Below are positions 26,401 to 34,898 of a stretch of 64,000 nt of DNA, piece by piece; within the stretch, counting starts at the first letter, position 1, and each line of letters begins with the position of its first letter. The notes beneath the pieces were generated by a model that saw only the letters and a program-made list of their open reading frames with translations, made no database searches and had not been told where the DNA came from. This DNA is from Roseovarius litoreus. Lineage in GTDB: Bacteria; Pseudomonadota; Alphaproteobacteria; Rhodobacterales; Rhodobacteraceae. Position numbers and translations under genes: made by a program. Location: the NCBI RefSeq assembly GCF_900142765.1, contig NZ_FRCB01000010.1:1-64000 (forward strand), in the 5' to 3' direction.

Positions 26401-27235
26401 AAGGATCGACATCCGTTTGCGTATCATCCTGCGCCGGGGCCTCGGGGGAGGGGGTCTCTTCCTCGGCTGCGGGCGGGGAAGAGGGCTGACTGACCGGGGT
26501 TTCCTTGGGCGCTGCTGGGCGTGCCGTATTCCCGAAGATTCCGTTCCAGAAATCAAAGGCGTAAAATGGCTGGTAAAGGCTTGCGAAAATCCCCTGACCT
26601 GCGCCGGTCTCGACCCCACCGCGTGTGCTCGTGTCCCAAGATGAGGTGGAAGCCCCGCTCCAGGAGCCTGACGAGGAGGTTCCGTAGAGGGCGCTTCCCG
26701 ACATGTATGGATCGGTGGCAGAGGTGTCGACCCTGGTCCAGGGGTCGCTCCAGGAATACGCCGCGGGACTGACACTGACATTGACAACCGGAACTGCGGC
26801 AGGGGCCATTACAGGCCACGAGAACCACGACATGCTGAAGACTGGCATTGTCCAGGCGACTGGAGTGATATCCTGAAACGGGCCGACCTCTTGATGGGTT
26901 TCGGTGACACTGGCGTCCCATGAGTTGCCATTGCTTGTCGTCAGCCGTGAAGAAGCCATCCTTTGAAAAATCGACATCTCTGCAATCTCCAACAGTCTAA
27001 AATATGAACTGTCGGCATAGAATGCGTTCGTGGTGTCAGTTTGGCTTGATTGTGGCAGAATAACAGGGGCTTGCCCGGTTTTGGCCACAGATGGGAAAAA
27101 CTCGCCGAGAGTGAATTGCGTGCCTGCGTTCATGCCTTTTTCCAATATTTTTTGGGTCATCGCGTGACCATTGGACGGCAGAGCAAACAACACTATCAAA
27201 ACGAGCAAAACTTCGAAAAGAAGCCTCGGTCTCAT
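23426..27235 (-). CDS. Large secreted protein: His/Asp-rich repeats, G8 domain, CEMIP-like beta-helix, cadherin-like C-terminus
   Basis: A 1269-residue protein. A signal peptide covers residues 1-25 (ending PSNGHAM), then a Ser/Trp-rich region and a Pro/Glu linker (about 235-300). A His/Asp/Gly/Met-rich repeat domain follows (about 298-425; units such as DHSGHDMGDGTTDQ). A G8 domain (about 473-560; NGDWFDPATWHNGLIPGED) leads into a right-handed beta-helix region with SALHHRGHVMF and RYSFHFHKTG, as in CEMIP/TMEM2 hyaluronan-binding proteins. The C-terminal ~85 residues form a cadherin-like/tandem-95 module (IDVLANDRDLDGD, FVGTDSFTYWATDEYG). It has no exosortase signal. It lies 169 bases behind the chain-length/kinase operon on the same strand. 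A polysaccharide-binding or cleaving surface protein is plausible; the repeats may bind metal. The 5' and 3' parts are more AT-rich than the centre. Confidence 0.8.
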   Translation of the reverse strand: MRPRLLFEVLLVLIVLFALPSNGHAMTQKILEKGMNAGTQFTLGEFFPSVAKTGQAPVILPQSSQTDTTNAFYADSSYFRLLEIAEMSIFQRMASSRLTTSNGNSWDASVTETHQEVGPFQDITPVAWTMPVFSMSWFSWPVMAPAAVPVVNVSVSPAAYSWSDPWTRVDTSATDPYMSGSALYGTSSSGSWSGASTSSWDTSTRGGVETGAGQGIFASLYQPFYAFDFWNGIFGNTARPAAPKETPVSQPSSPPAAEEETPSPEAPAQDDTQTDVDPSPDMPAMGDDTGDHMSGGDTTDHGSHDMSDDHTDHSGHDMGDGTTDQPSTDMGGDMTDHSGHDHTDHSGHDMGDGTTDQPSTDMGGDMTDHSGHDMGDDHTDHSGHDMGDGTTDQPSTDMGGDMTDHSGHDMGGHHDHGDMSQTGGGLPHDATQAEIDAFVQMVITAPDMDHSMHMDDMGKMMEHSELLDLVPRAEATHIAIRNGDWFDPATWHNGLIPGEDAKVLIPKDISIRYNGESDASLFTLRVDGDLSFATDMNTKMLIDTFVVDSSGRLEIGTKDNPVQSGFDTKIIFANNGDIDVGWDPTLLSRGLISHGQVEIHGEEKTEFLKVADAPMAGDTQIVLSEIPENWSVGDTIVITGTHKEGWRWDGAKMAHFESQDEEVTITAIDGNTITIGEPLQFDHDTPRADLAAYVANMTRNITFTSEDGEASALHHRGHVMFMHNDDVDVRYAAFDDLGRTDKSRPAGDLAFFDTIEADTNIKSRYSFHFHKTGTEIDNEPAYAIGNTVSGSPGWGFVHHSSHADFVSNVAFDVFGAAFAAEDGDETGIWRENLAIRSVGAYPGGDAAVKVGEDVKRDDNGRTGDGFFFAGRLIESMDNVAANTTHGFVWLTRGQRTENLTDTLEHSEMALGQESVRPSQSPIQEFSGNEAFGTEHGLIVVKSSPNQGHDFRTMIEDFVNWETKSGVSLTYTSHYTLKDVDILATQTDEWYGRPKTGLVLGTNTIDLVISNSSINGFETGLKLSNHFTMPVEDSDVGHVFIDLDLTNNAVDMSGFNPVQHTIISSEQLISGALGFALDQSEPMEVHNVLYLSGIKTDSIGATERGGGVDEHRLYLRDFIEQEGFWETTDGRTVIIVPDAVTDRVTGEIAKIQHVIEISNERSWLEANYVNNGTLPLENSTPTANDDFASSSSNTSILIDVLANDRDLDGDILTIDSTENPANGRATILDNGLLEYTPDHDFVGTDSFTYWATDEYGFRSAATITVDIWDM
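26006..26340 (-). repeat. Coding tandem repeat, 108-bp units (36 codons) encoding a His/Asp-rich domain
   Basis: The DNA repeats with a 108-bp period (for example CATGTCATGGCCCGAATGAT at 26006 and, with small changes, 26114). The third unit starts after 96 bp, a loss of four codons. The units are nearly identical at DNA level, pointing to recent expansion. Partial units flank them. Confidence 0.85.
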
Positions 27236-27404
27236 GACGCGTTCGGCCTTTATTAATTGTGAGCCTGCACTCACCCTGCCTAGCTTCACATTATCAGAAG
27301 GCGCAGACCTGTAGAATCCCCGTCAGGCGGCATCGGCGACAATGTGCCAGTGTCTCAGGCCCGCAGGCGTGCGCCGTACGGATAGGGGCAACCGGGTCAG
27401 GGTG

Positions 27405-28274
27405 TCAGTACCCGTAGTACCCATAGCTGTCGCTGCGATCCATGTAGCGGCATTTGTTCAGAACGACGCCAAGAACATTGGTCCGCGCGGCAAGTTCCTG
27501 CTCGCATTTGTCGACTTCTGCGGGGCGCGTGCGCTCGGCCTCGGCCACGAGAAGCGCGCAGTCGATCTGATCGAGAAACGCCAGCGTATCATCGCTGACC
27601 AGCAGCGGTGGCGTGTCGAAGATCATCACATCGGGCGCATAAGCGGCTTCGAGCCGGTCCAGCACACCAGCCGCACTGCTGCCCTGCAGGAGTTCCGCCG
27701 AATGACGTTTCGAGGATTGGTTCACCGCGAAGATCAGGTTGGTGCCATAGCGCAAAAGGTGATCCTCGGGCGGCTCCTTTTCGGCGAGGGCTTCGGAGAA
27801 TTGCACAGGCTCCTTCAGGCCCAGCACCTTGGCGATCGAAGGGCGGCGCATGTCGAGCTCGACCACCATGATCTTGAGATCGCTTTGCCGCGCAAGGCTG
27901 AAGGCCAGGTTGAGGCATGTCATCGTCTTGCCGCTGCCCGCGCCCGGTGATGTGATCCCGACCCGCCGCCAGCCCTGCTTGCGCATCTTCTGCATAAGCT
28001 TGGTGCGCATCATGTCATAGGGTGCGGCCTCGGGGCAGGCCTGATAGGCCAGAATGCGGTTATGCGTCAGCTTTGCGGGTTTCGGCTGAAATGTCCGGAC
28101 GGTTTTCCAAAGCGCATCACGCTTTGTGTCTGCTTCCTTTTCGACGACCGAGACTTGCGGCGCGGTCACGGTTGTGTCGCGCAGCGCTGCCGATGGTGCC
28201 TGCTTCGGCTCGGGGCGTGTGCCTTGCTGGCGGGCCTGCCGTGCCTTTTCGATGGCGGATTGGATTCGTTCCAT
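27405..28274 (-). CDS. Tyrosine autokinase of the EPS locus (BY-kinase, CpsD/CapB type)
   Basis: A 289-residue cytoplasmic kinase. Walker A is SPGAGSGKT (109-117), Walker A' is VVELDMRRP (137-145) and Walker B is VMIFD (216-220). The C-terminus has the Tyr cluster expected for autophosphorylation (Tyr277, 284, 286, 287 and 289). The first 60 residues are a Gln/Arg-rich linker beginning ERIQSAIEKARQARQ, typical of exosortase-associated kinases. It starts 16 bases after the Wzz-like gene, which supplies the membrane partner. Cycling phosphorylation should control polymer length and export. AAGGGA precedes the ATG. Confidence 0.9.
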   Translation of the reverse strand: MERIQSAIEKARQARQQGTRPEPKQAPSAALRDTTVTAPQVSVVEKEADTKRDALWKTVRTFQPKPAKLTHNRILAYQACPEAAPYDMMRTKLMQKMRKQGWRRVGITSPGAGSGKTMTCLNLAFSLARQSDLKIMVVELDMRRPSIAKVLGLKEPVQFSEALAEKEPPEDHLLRYGTNLIFAVNQSSKRHSAELLQGSSAAGVLDRLEAAYAPDVMIFDTPPLLVSDDTLAFLDQIDCALLVAEAERTRPAEVDKCEQELAARTNVLGVVLNKCRYMDRSDSYGYYGY

Positions 28275-28290
28275 GATCAGCGTCCCTTCT

Positions 28291-29850
28291 TCACAAGGAC
28301 AGGCCAAGCTGTTCGAGAACGCCGGACAAACCTGTTTTGTCCAGTGCCCGTTCGATCAGCAGGTCCATCGGGAGGTAATAGGTGTGCAACAGGTAAAGAG
28401 TGAGCGGAATGCCTATGGCGACAAGCGCAATCGCAAGGCCAATCAGCGTTCGGCGCGCGACCCTCTGACGTTTCGTGCGGATATAGGGGATGGTCATGAA
28501 AGGGGTGATGCCAAGCCGGTTGGTCAGATCCGCGGGCCTGCGGATCGAGCTGTTCAACAGCTCCAGCAGTGCCACCAGCCCTGCGCCCATGATGATCCCG
28601 CCGCCGATGCCCATGATCGCGATCTTGCGGCGATCGGGGGCAGTAGGCTCGCGCGGGGCCACGGCTTGTTCGATCACCGTGATGCGCTGTCCGCGCGATT
28701 GCGCCTCGATCTGATCGCCTGTGCGGGCGGCGGCCAGATCGGCCGTGGCCTGATTGTACTGAACGCGCAGGTTCTCGTAATCGCGTTCCAGCGTGCCAAG
28801 GGTGATGGCATTTGCCGGGGTCGCTTCGAGAGACGCGTTGAGTTCGGCCAGATCCTCTTCGATCGTAGTGCGCTGTTCGATCAGGAACTCCATCTGACCT
28901 TCGATATCGGCAATCTGGATTTCATACGGCGAGAGATCTTCGCTGCCCTGGCCCTCGGCGGCGCGCTGTTCGGCGACCTTGTTCTCAAGCACTTCGACGC
29001 GCCGTTGCAGGTTCTGGATGCGGGGGTTTTGCTCGGAATAGACCGTCAGCGCGGTGGTCAGATCGTCCTGAAGCTGGATCAGCCGGCGTTCTTCCGGCGT
29101 CATCTCCTCCTCGGACATGGTGATGCTGCCCGTGCGCTCGTACATTTCCGTCAGCCGATCGCGGCGGTCCCGCAAGCTGCTCAGATCGCGTTCGATCTGA
29201 AGGATGCGTTCCTGCAAGGAAGCCTGACGGTTGCGACGGAAATCGACGCTTTCGGGCAGGGCATTCTGGTTTCTGAGCTTGAATTCCAGAATGCGCTGGC
29301 CCTGATCGGCCAATTCCTGATCCAGCCGCGCGACTTCCTGAACGAAGAATTCCAGCGTCTGGCCCGATGCGGCCTTGCGCATCGATACGTTCTCTTCAAG
29401 TACGCGGGTCACAAGCTCGTTGGTGACACGCGCCGAAAGCGCGCCGTTTGACGCTTTGAAGGACAGCGACACGAACGCAGCGGCGTCGCGACTGCGCGGC
29501 AGGCCCATGGATATCCGTTTGCGCATGTCTGCCACGATGGCATCCGGCGACATGCCGGGCCGGTCCGCATGGACGTTGAATTCGCGCGAGATATCCAGAA
29601 GAGTGGCGCGCGTCAGCAGGCGCTGGCGGATGATCTGAAGAATTTCGGGGGCCGAAACCTCGACCGTCGATGCCGCGAGATTTCCGGGAATCTGCGGCGA
29701 TTCGACCAGCAATTGCGCTTCTGCCTCGTAGACCGGCGGAAGTGTGTAGGCCATCGTCAGACCAACGCCCGCTACCGCGACGAACACCAGAAGAAAATAG
29801 TGAATACGTCTCATGAACAGAGACAGGAAGAACTTCATATCATCAAGCAT
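28291..29850 (-). CDS. Polysaccharide chain-length determinant (Wzz/GNVR domain, inner membrane)
   Basis: A 519-residue protein. The first transmembrane helix is at about residues 18-36 (FLLVFVAVAGVGLTM), followed by a Wzz domain, a long periplasmic coiled coil (about 170-375), a GNVR-type segment (TLERDYENLRVQYNQA) and a second helix near 415-440. A C-terminal hydrophobic segment near 470-490 is extra. It has no kinase domain; the kinase is the separate next gene, the split Wzc form. The ATG at 29850 shares one base with the stop of the upstream ATPase gene, so the two are translationally coupled. Confidence 0.88.
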   Translation of the reverse strand: MLDDMKFFLSLFMRRIHYFLLVFVAVAGVGLTMAYTLPPVYEAEAQLLVESPQIPGNLAASTVEVSAPEILQIIRQRLLTRATLLDISREFNVHADRPGMSPDAIVADMRKRISMGLPRSRDAAAFVSLSFKASNGALSARVTNELVTRVLEENVSMRKAASGQTLEFFVQEVARLDQELADQGQRILEFKLRNQNALPESVDFRRNRQASLQERILQIERDLSSLRDRRDRLTEMYERTGSITMSEEEMTPEERRLIQLQDDLTTALTVYSEQNPRIQNLQRRVEVLENKVAEQRAAEGQGSEDLSPYEIQIADIEGQMEFLIEQRTTIEEDLAELNASLEATPANAITLGTLERDYENLRVQYNQATADLAAARTGDQIEAQSRGQRITVIEQAVAPREPTAPDRRKIAIMGIGGGIIMGAGLVALLELLNSSIRRPADLTNRLGITPFMTIPYIRTKRQRVARRTLIGLAIALVAIGIPLTLYLLHTYYLPMDLLIERALDKTGLSGVLEQLGLSL

Positions 29851-31019
29851 CAATCAAAATCATCCGTTTGCTCGAAAGCGCCCGCACCGAAAAAGGTGCC
29901 ATCATCCAGAACCTGTTGGACCGTTCGATCCGTGACGGTTCTTTGGTTATTTGTAAAAGCATAGACCATGGAAAGGTCGGCCAACTGGTTGACCAGCCTG
30001 GGAACGCCGCCGGTCTGTTCGTGGACCAGCTCGCAGGCGCGGCGGGTGAAGAGGTTCTTGCGCGCGCCGGCCTTGATCAGACGATGCCCGATATAGGCCT
30101 GAACGGTGTCCACATCCATCGGCCCCAGATGAAAGCTCGAGGCCACGCGCTGGGCGAATTGCCTCAGGTCCGGTTTGCGGATGATGTCACGCAACTCGGG
30201 CTGCCCGACAAGGACCAGCTGCAACAGCTCGTCCTTGTTGGAATTGATGTTGGTGAACATCCGCAATTCTTCAAGCGACTCGCGGCTGAGGTTCTGGGCT
30301 TCGTCGAAGATCACCACCACCCGGTTGCCGCGGGCATATTCGGTGATCAGGTATTTCTGGAACGCATCGAACAGATCGACATAGGTCGCGTTCGGACCGG
30401 CCGGTTGATCGAGAGACATCAACACCCACCGCAGCAATTCGCCGCGCGTGCCATGGGCGTTTGAGACAAGACCGACCTTGGTAAAGCTGTCGAGCGACTT
30501 CAGAAGGTGGTGCAGAAGCGTGGTCTTGCCCGACCCCACCTCGCCGGTGATCAGCGTGATCGGAGCGCGGGTCAGCAGGCCGTATTCCAGCATCGTGTAG
30601 GCCCGCCGGTGAGCGGGGGACCAGAAAATGAAATCAGGGTCCGGCACAAGGGAAAACGGGCGCGAGTGCAGGCCGAAATGCTCGGTGTAAATATCGAACG
30701 TATTATCGGAATTGCTCATATGAACATCGGCTCCACCTTCACCCTTGTCTCTAGAAGACGCCTCATGCTGTCCAACGTACCGATCAATGCGGCTCGAAAT
30801 ATTTTCGGCGTTTGCCGTTTTGCCCGTCTGCACCGTGTCCGTGGCCTGAGTTTCGCTCTGCGCTTCAGGCGGAACAATCGGGTTGTCGAGAACCAGGACA
30901 CTGCCTGTGGCCCCCGAGACATCGTCGGCGTCGCTGCGCGCACCGCGACGGTCGGACGCTGCTGACGCCGCGCCGAACAATCTGAATCGGGGTGATTGGT
31001 TCATCCTGTCGAAACTCAT
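29850..31019 (-). CDS. ExeA-like AAA ATPase of exosortase-associated EPS loci
   Basis: A 389-residue protein. The conserved part begins near residue 108 (YTEHFGLHSRPFSLVPDPDF), with Walker A GEVGSGKTT (159-167) and Walker B VVVIFDEAQN (234-243), followed by the AAA lid. Such ATPases accompany Wzz and kinase genes in exosortase EPS loci; their exact role is unknown. The first ~105 residues are low-complexity and unlike the family. An alternative ATG at 30719 with GGTGGAG upstream would start almost exactly at the conserved domain. I keep the longer form because GGGGGG precedes the ATG at 31019, but the shorter start is a real possibility. Confidence 0.85.
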   Translation of the reverse strand: MSFDRMNQSPRFRLFGAASAASDRRGARSDADDVSGATGSVLVLDNPIVPPEAQSETQATDTVQTGKTANAENISSRIDRYVGQHEASSRDKGEGGADVHMSNSDNTFDIYTEHFGLHSRPFSLVPDPDFIFWSPAHRRAYTMLEYGLLTRAPITLITGEVGSGKTTLLHHLLKSLDSFTKVGLVSNAHGTRGELLRWVLMSLDQPAGPNATYVDLFDAFQKYLITEYARGNRVVVIFDEAQNLSRESLEELRMFTNINSNKDELLQLVLVGQPELRDIIRKPDLRQFAQRVASSFHLGPMDVDTVQAYIGHRLIKAGARKNLFTRRACELVHEQTGGVPRLVNQLADLSMVYAFTNNQRTVTDRTVQQVLDDGTFFGAGAFEQTDDFD

Positions 31020-31548
31020 TCATTCGCCCCCCGGGTCCGTGCCGGGATATCCTCCCCGCACCTGATCACAAAGGCTCTGTTACTTTAACCAAACGTACCG
31101 GCACTAAAATTCAAACAATCCCGGCAAATGCGTACCCATACATGGCAGGCCCGTTAATACTTTGTAAACATCCACCTCACGACATTAGACAATTCGATTA
31201 TGGCGTCGATTCGCCCGGATTGCGCAACCTTAGTGGCCGCAAGTTGGTCCGATTTGGAAACAATCGGCAAAATGAGACAATATTCACCTCACAATCAAAC
31301 ACAATGTAGCGGCCTACGCTACGTTTTACGGCAGAGATCTCACCCGAGGGTTGTTAACGCTTTATTTACTGTTGTTGAAAAGCTGGCTTGGAGTTAAGCT
31401 TTCGTCACAGGCACCAGTAATTTTGATAGCTGGACAATATAAAGTTTCGGAACGTTATCACCGGACAATAATCTCATCGGAGCAGTCTGTTATTCTGGCC
31501 CGTGTTTTAAAGGGTCGTGTTAAAGTTTTTAATTTGGAGATATTTAAA
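31020..31548. promoter_or_regulatory. Divergent promoter region between the ATPase-Wzz-kinase and sugar-transferase operons
   Basis: 529 bases, clearly AT-richer than the genes on either side, with no supported gene. A frame in phase with the sugar transferase is open from 31351, but the ribosome site GGAG is at 31536. The region probably contains promoters for both operons. Confidence 0.5.
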
Positions 31549-32238
31549 GTGACTGTTCAAAATGAGAATTTTCTCCGTCGTGAAAGCGCGCCAATTGATT
31601 TACTCCGCTCCAGAGTTGGCACTCGCAAACACAGTCTCTATCGAAAAATAGGCAAGCGCGTTCTGGACGTGTTTCTTGTCATGTTGGCAGCGCCGATCGT
31701 GCTGCCGACCGTTCTGATCCTCGCGGCATTTGTGGCCAGCGATGGATGCAATCCGTTTTTCCGGCAAAAGCGCGTTGGCCGCAATGGCCGCATCTTCACC
31801 ATGTGGAAGCTGCGGACAATGGTGCCGAACGCGGATCAGAAACTGCAAGATCACCTCGATGCCTGTGAGAAGGCCCGCGAGGAATGGGAGGTCAAGCAGA
31901 AGCTGACCGAAGACCCGCGCATCACCACCTTTGGCCATGCCATTCGGAAAACGTCGATGGACGAGCTTCCGCAGCTTTGGAACGTGCTGAAGGGCGACAT
32001 GAGCCTTGTCGGCCCCCGGCCGATGATGCCGGAACAGGCGACGCTGTATCCCGGCCGCGCGTATTTCTATCTGCGCCCCGGCGTGTCGGGCTTCTGGCAG
32101 ATCTCGGACCGTAACAACAGCTCCTTTGCGGCACGCGCCGATTACGACGAGATGTACAACAGGCGGCTGTCTTTTTCGACGGATGCCTGGGTGATCCTCA
32201 AGACCCTGTCGGTCGTGATGAGAGGGACAGGTTGCTGA
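31549..32238 (+). CDS. Undecaprenyl-phosphate sugar-1-phosphate transferase (ExoY-like)
   Basis: A 229-residue initiating transferase. One N-terminal membrane helix (about residues 40-62) is followed by the conserved bacterial sugar-transferase domain: FFRQKRVGRNGRIFTMWKLR, SMDELPQLWNVLKGDMSLVG and GPRPMMPEQ. It moves a sugar phosphate from UDP-sugar to undecaprenyl phosphate, the first step of repeat-unit assembly. It is the short ExoY form without the extra N-terminal membrane domain of WbaP. The GTG at 31549 is chosen for the GGAG nine bases upstream. It begins a rightward operon with the TPR lipoprotein and a glycosyltransferase. Confidence 0.88.
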   Translation: MTVQNENFLRRESAPIDLLRSRVGTRKHSLYRKIGKRVLDVFLVMLAAPIVLPTVLILAAFVASDGCNPFFRQKRVGRNGRIFTMWKLRTMVPNADQKLQDHLDACEKAREEWEVKQKLTEDPRITTFGHAIRKTSMDELPQLWNVLKGDMSLVGPRPMMPEQATLYPGRAYFYLRPGVSGFWQISDRNNSSFAARADYDEMYNRRLSFSTDAWVILKTLSVVMRGTGC

Positions 32239-32363
32239 TCGCAGCAGAAAACGAAGTTCCAAGGGGTCAAAGTCCGGGACACAAGGACAAGTTATGATAC
32301 GATGAAATCATGCGATGACATTGTTCGTAAAAATTTGCCGAAAATGGTTTTGAAGGAACTGAA

Positions 32364-34841
32364 ATGAAGTTGTCCCGGAAGTCTGGCCGACTGGCCGCTT
32401 TGATGTTGTCTGCCACGCTTGTCCTTGCCGCCTGCCAAACCTCGGAAGAGAGGGCGCAGGAGCATTTCGAATCCGGTATGGCCCTTCTGGAACAGGGCGA
32501 TGTGGCCCGCGCGCTGGTGGAATTCCGCAACGTCTTCAAGTTGGACCCGCTCCACAAGGAAGCGCGCCTGACCTATGCGCGCACCCAGCTTGAAAACGAA
32601 GCATATGGCGACGCCTATTCGCAATATCTCAGGGTGGTCGAACAGTTCCCCGACACGTTCGAGGCCCGGATCGAGCTGGCCGAGATGGCCATCAACGCCC
32701 GCAATTGGGAAGAGGCCGAACGCCATGGCCGCGCCGCTGCCGAGCTGGATGCCGACAATCCGCGCGCCCGGATCGTCATCACCGCTTTGGACTATGCCAA
32801 GGCGTTTCGGGACGACAACCCCGTGGCCGCCGCAGATGAGGCCCTCAAGGCGCGCGACCTTCTGGAGGAAAATCCCGAAAGCCTGATCGCGCGACAGGTG
32901 GTCATCGATCAATACCTGCGCAGCGGAGATCTGGATGCGGCCATGGCGGCCGTGGAAACCGGGCTGGAAATTCATCCCGACGTGTTCGAGCTTCATTCCA
33001 CCAAGCTTCAGATTCAGGCCAACCGCCAGGACATGGACGCCATCGGTGGCACGTTGCGGACGATGGTGGATCGCTTCCCGGCCAATGAAGATACCCGCCG
33101 GATGCTGATCGCCTATTACATCGAGCGCGACGATCTGGACAGCGCCGAGGCGTATCTGCGCGAACTCGCCGCTGCGGAAAATGCCGGCAAGGACGAAAAG
33201 CTGACCGTGGTGCGTTTCCTGCGTGAGACAAAGGGGCTTGTGGCCGCCCGGACGGAACTCGAGCGGCTTGTCGACACCGAAGAAGACGACATTGCCTATC
33301 GTGCCTTGCTGGCCTCGATCGCATTCGAAGAGGGTGACCGGGCAAAAGCGATTTCCGACATGGAAGCGTTGCTTGACGCGACAGCAGCCGCCGACGAGGC
33401 AGAGGCCGAAGACGCTGCCGAAAGCGAGACCAAACAGGATCGCCTCAGGGCGAGGGTGGTTCTTGCGCGTATGTTGCTGGAAACCGGCAACACGGTGGGC
33501 GCACGTGCTCAGGTCGAGGAAATTCTTCAGGATGACCCGACCAATGTCGATGCTCTCAAGATGCGTGCCGCATGGCTGATCGACGAAGACAAGCCCGACG
33601 ATGCGATCCTTGATCTGCGCGCCGCGCTGGCTGAACAGCCGCGCGATGCCGATATCATGACCCTGATGGCCAGCGCGCATGAGCGGGCGGGGTCGCGTGA
33701 TCTGGCGGGCGAGCGTTATGCCATGGCGGTCGAGGTGTCGATGCAGGCCCCCGCCGAGTCGCTGCGCTATGCCCAGTATCTCGTTCAGGAAGAGCGTGTC
33801 CCGGCAGCCAAGGCCGTGCTGACCGAGGCGTTGAACCGGGCGCCGAACAATATCGACCTTTTGCAGAACCTTGCCATCCTGCATGTCCAGACCGAAGACT
33901 GGAACGAGGTGACCCGCCTTGTCTGGCGTCTGCGCGCTTTGGAAGACGAGCGCGCCACCGCCATCGCCAACGGGCTTGAAGCGGATGTGATGCTGCGCCA
34001 GGAACGCGTGGATGACACGATCCAGTTCCTCGAAGGTCTGGCGCAGGAGGATGGTTCTTCCTCGGAAGCGGCCCTGGCGGCACTGGTTCAGACGCGGGTT
34101 CGCGCCGGGCAGATCGATGACGCGCGCGGTCTCGTGGAACGGCGGTTGGCCGAAAATCCCGACAGCCGCATCTTGCGCTATCTGCGTGCCGGTCTGCACA
34201 TGCTCGATGGGGATCGCGATGCGGCGGCCGAGATCTATTCGGCCCTTCTCGACGAGGTGCCGGGACATCCCCGCGTGATGCGCACGCTGTTCGCGATCCT
34301 GATGGCCGAGGGTCGTCAGGACGAGGCGCGCGCCATGGTCGACGCGCAGATCGAAGCCGCGCCCGAACCGATCGCCGCCTTGCTGCTCAAGGCCGAAATC
34401 CTTGAGCGTGACAGGGATTTCGAAGGCGCCATCGCGATCTATGAAGACCTTTATGCGCAAAACAGCAACAACCTGCTCGTTGCCAACAACCTCGCCAGCC
34501 TGATCACCACACATCGCGACAGCGCCGAGGATTTGGAACGCGCCTACAACATCGCCCGCCGCCTGAGCAGCGCCGACATCCCGGCCCTTCAGGACACCTA
34601 TGGCTGGATCGCATATCGCCGCGGCAATTACGAAGAGGCGCTCGAACATCTCGAACCCGCAGCCGCGGGCCTGCCGGAACATGCGCTGGTGCAGTATCAC
34701 CTGGGCATGACCTACCATGCGCTCAACCGCACCTCCGAGGCCCGCGCAACCCTGACCCGTGCTCTGGAACTGGCAGGCGACGAACCCCTGCCGCAATTCG
34801 ACCGGGCGCGGGAGGTTCTGGAGGGGATGGGGAATGAGTGA
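32364..34841 (+). CDS. prsT: TPR-repeat lipoprotein of the EPS locus (PrsT-like)
   Basis: An 825-residue protein with a lipoprotein signal peptide (lipobox VLAAC near residue 24) and then tetratricopeptide repeats over almost its whole length (for example AQEHFESGMALLEQGDVARA, ALVQYHLGMTYHALNRTSEA). A Glu/Ala-rich insert lies near 340-355. Very long TPR lipoproteins of this kind occur in exosortase EPS loci, where they are thought to organise the export complex. AGGAA precedes the ATG. It follows the ExoY-like gene by 125 bases and is probably co-transcribed. The symbol follows family usage and is not proven for this organism. Confidence 0.8.
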   Translation: MKLSRKSGRLAALMLSATLVLAACQTSEERAQEHFESGMALLEQGDVARALVEFRNVFKLDPLHKEARLTYARTQLENEAYGDAYSQYLRVVEQFPDTFEARIELAEMAINARNWEEAERHGRAAAELDADNPRARIVITALDYAKAFRDDNPVAAADEALKARDLLEENPESLIARQVVIDQYLRSGDLDAAMAAVETGLEIHPDVFELHSTKLQIQANRQDMDAIGGTLRTMVDRFPANEDTRRMLIAYYIERDDLDSAEAYLRELAAAENAGKDEKLTVVRFLRETKGLVAARTELERLVDTEEDDIAYRALLASIAFEEGDRAKAISDMEALLDATAAADEAEAEDAAESETKQDRLRARVVLARMLLETGNTVGARAQVEEILQDDPTNVDALKMRAAWLIDEDKPDDAILDLRAALAEQPRDADIMTLMASAHERAGSRDLAGERYAMAVEVSMQAPAESLRYAQYLVQEERVPAAKAVLTEALNRAPNNIDLLQNLAILHVQTEDWNEVTRLVWRLRALEDERATAIANGLEADVMLRQERVDDTIQFLEGLAQEDGSSSEAALAALVQTRVRAGQIDDARGLVERRLAENPDSRILRYLRAGLHMLDGDRDAAAEIYSALLDEVPGHPRVMRTLFAILMAEGRQDEARAMVDAQIEAAPEPIAALLLKAEILERDRDFEGAIAIYEDLYAQNSNNLLVANNLASLITTHRDSAEDLERAYNIARRLSSADIPALQDTYGWIAYRRGNYEEALEHLEPAAAGLPEHALVQYHLGMTYHALNRTSEARATLTRALELAGDEPLPQFDRAREVLEGMGNE

Positions 34842-34898
34842 TGGTTTCGGGCAGGGCTTGATTGCAGCCTCTTGCCTTTAGGTCGGGGGCGGCACTTT

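Noticed and set aside
25942..26644. Rightward open frames with repeated Met/His/Gly pattern
   Set aside because: They are the complement of the His/Asp repeat DNA in the G8 gene; no ribosome site, and the repeat period alone keeps them open.
32292..34796. Leftward 834-codon open frame
   Set aside because: Antisense to the PrsT-like TPR lipoprotein, which has a lipobox and clear TPR pattern; the mirror frame has no signal or motif.
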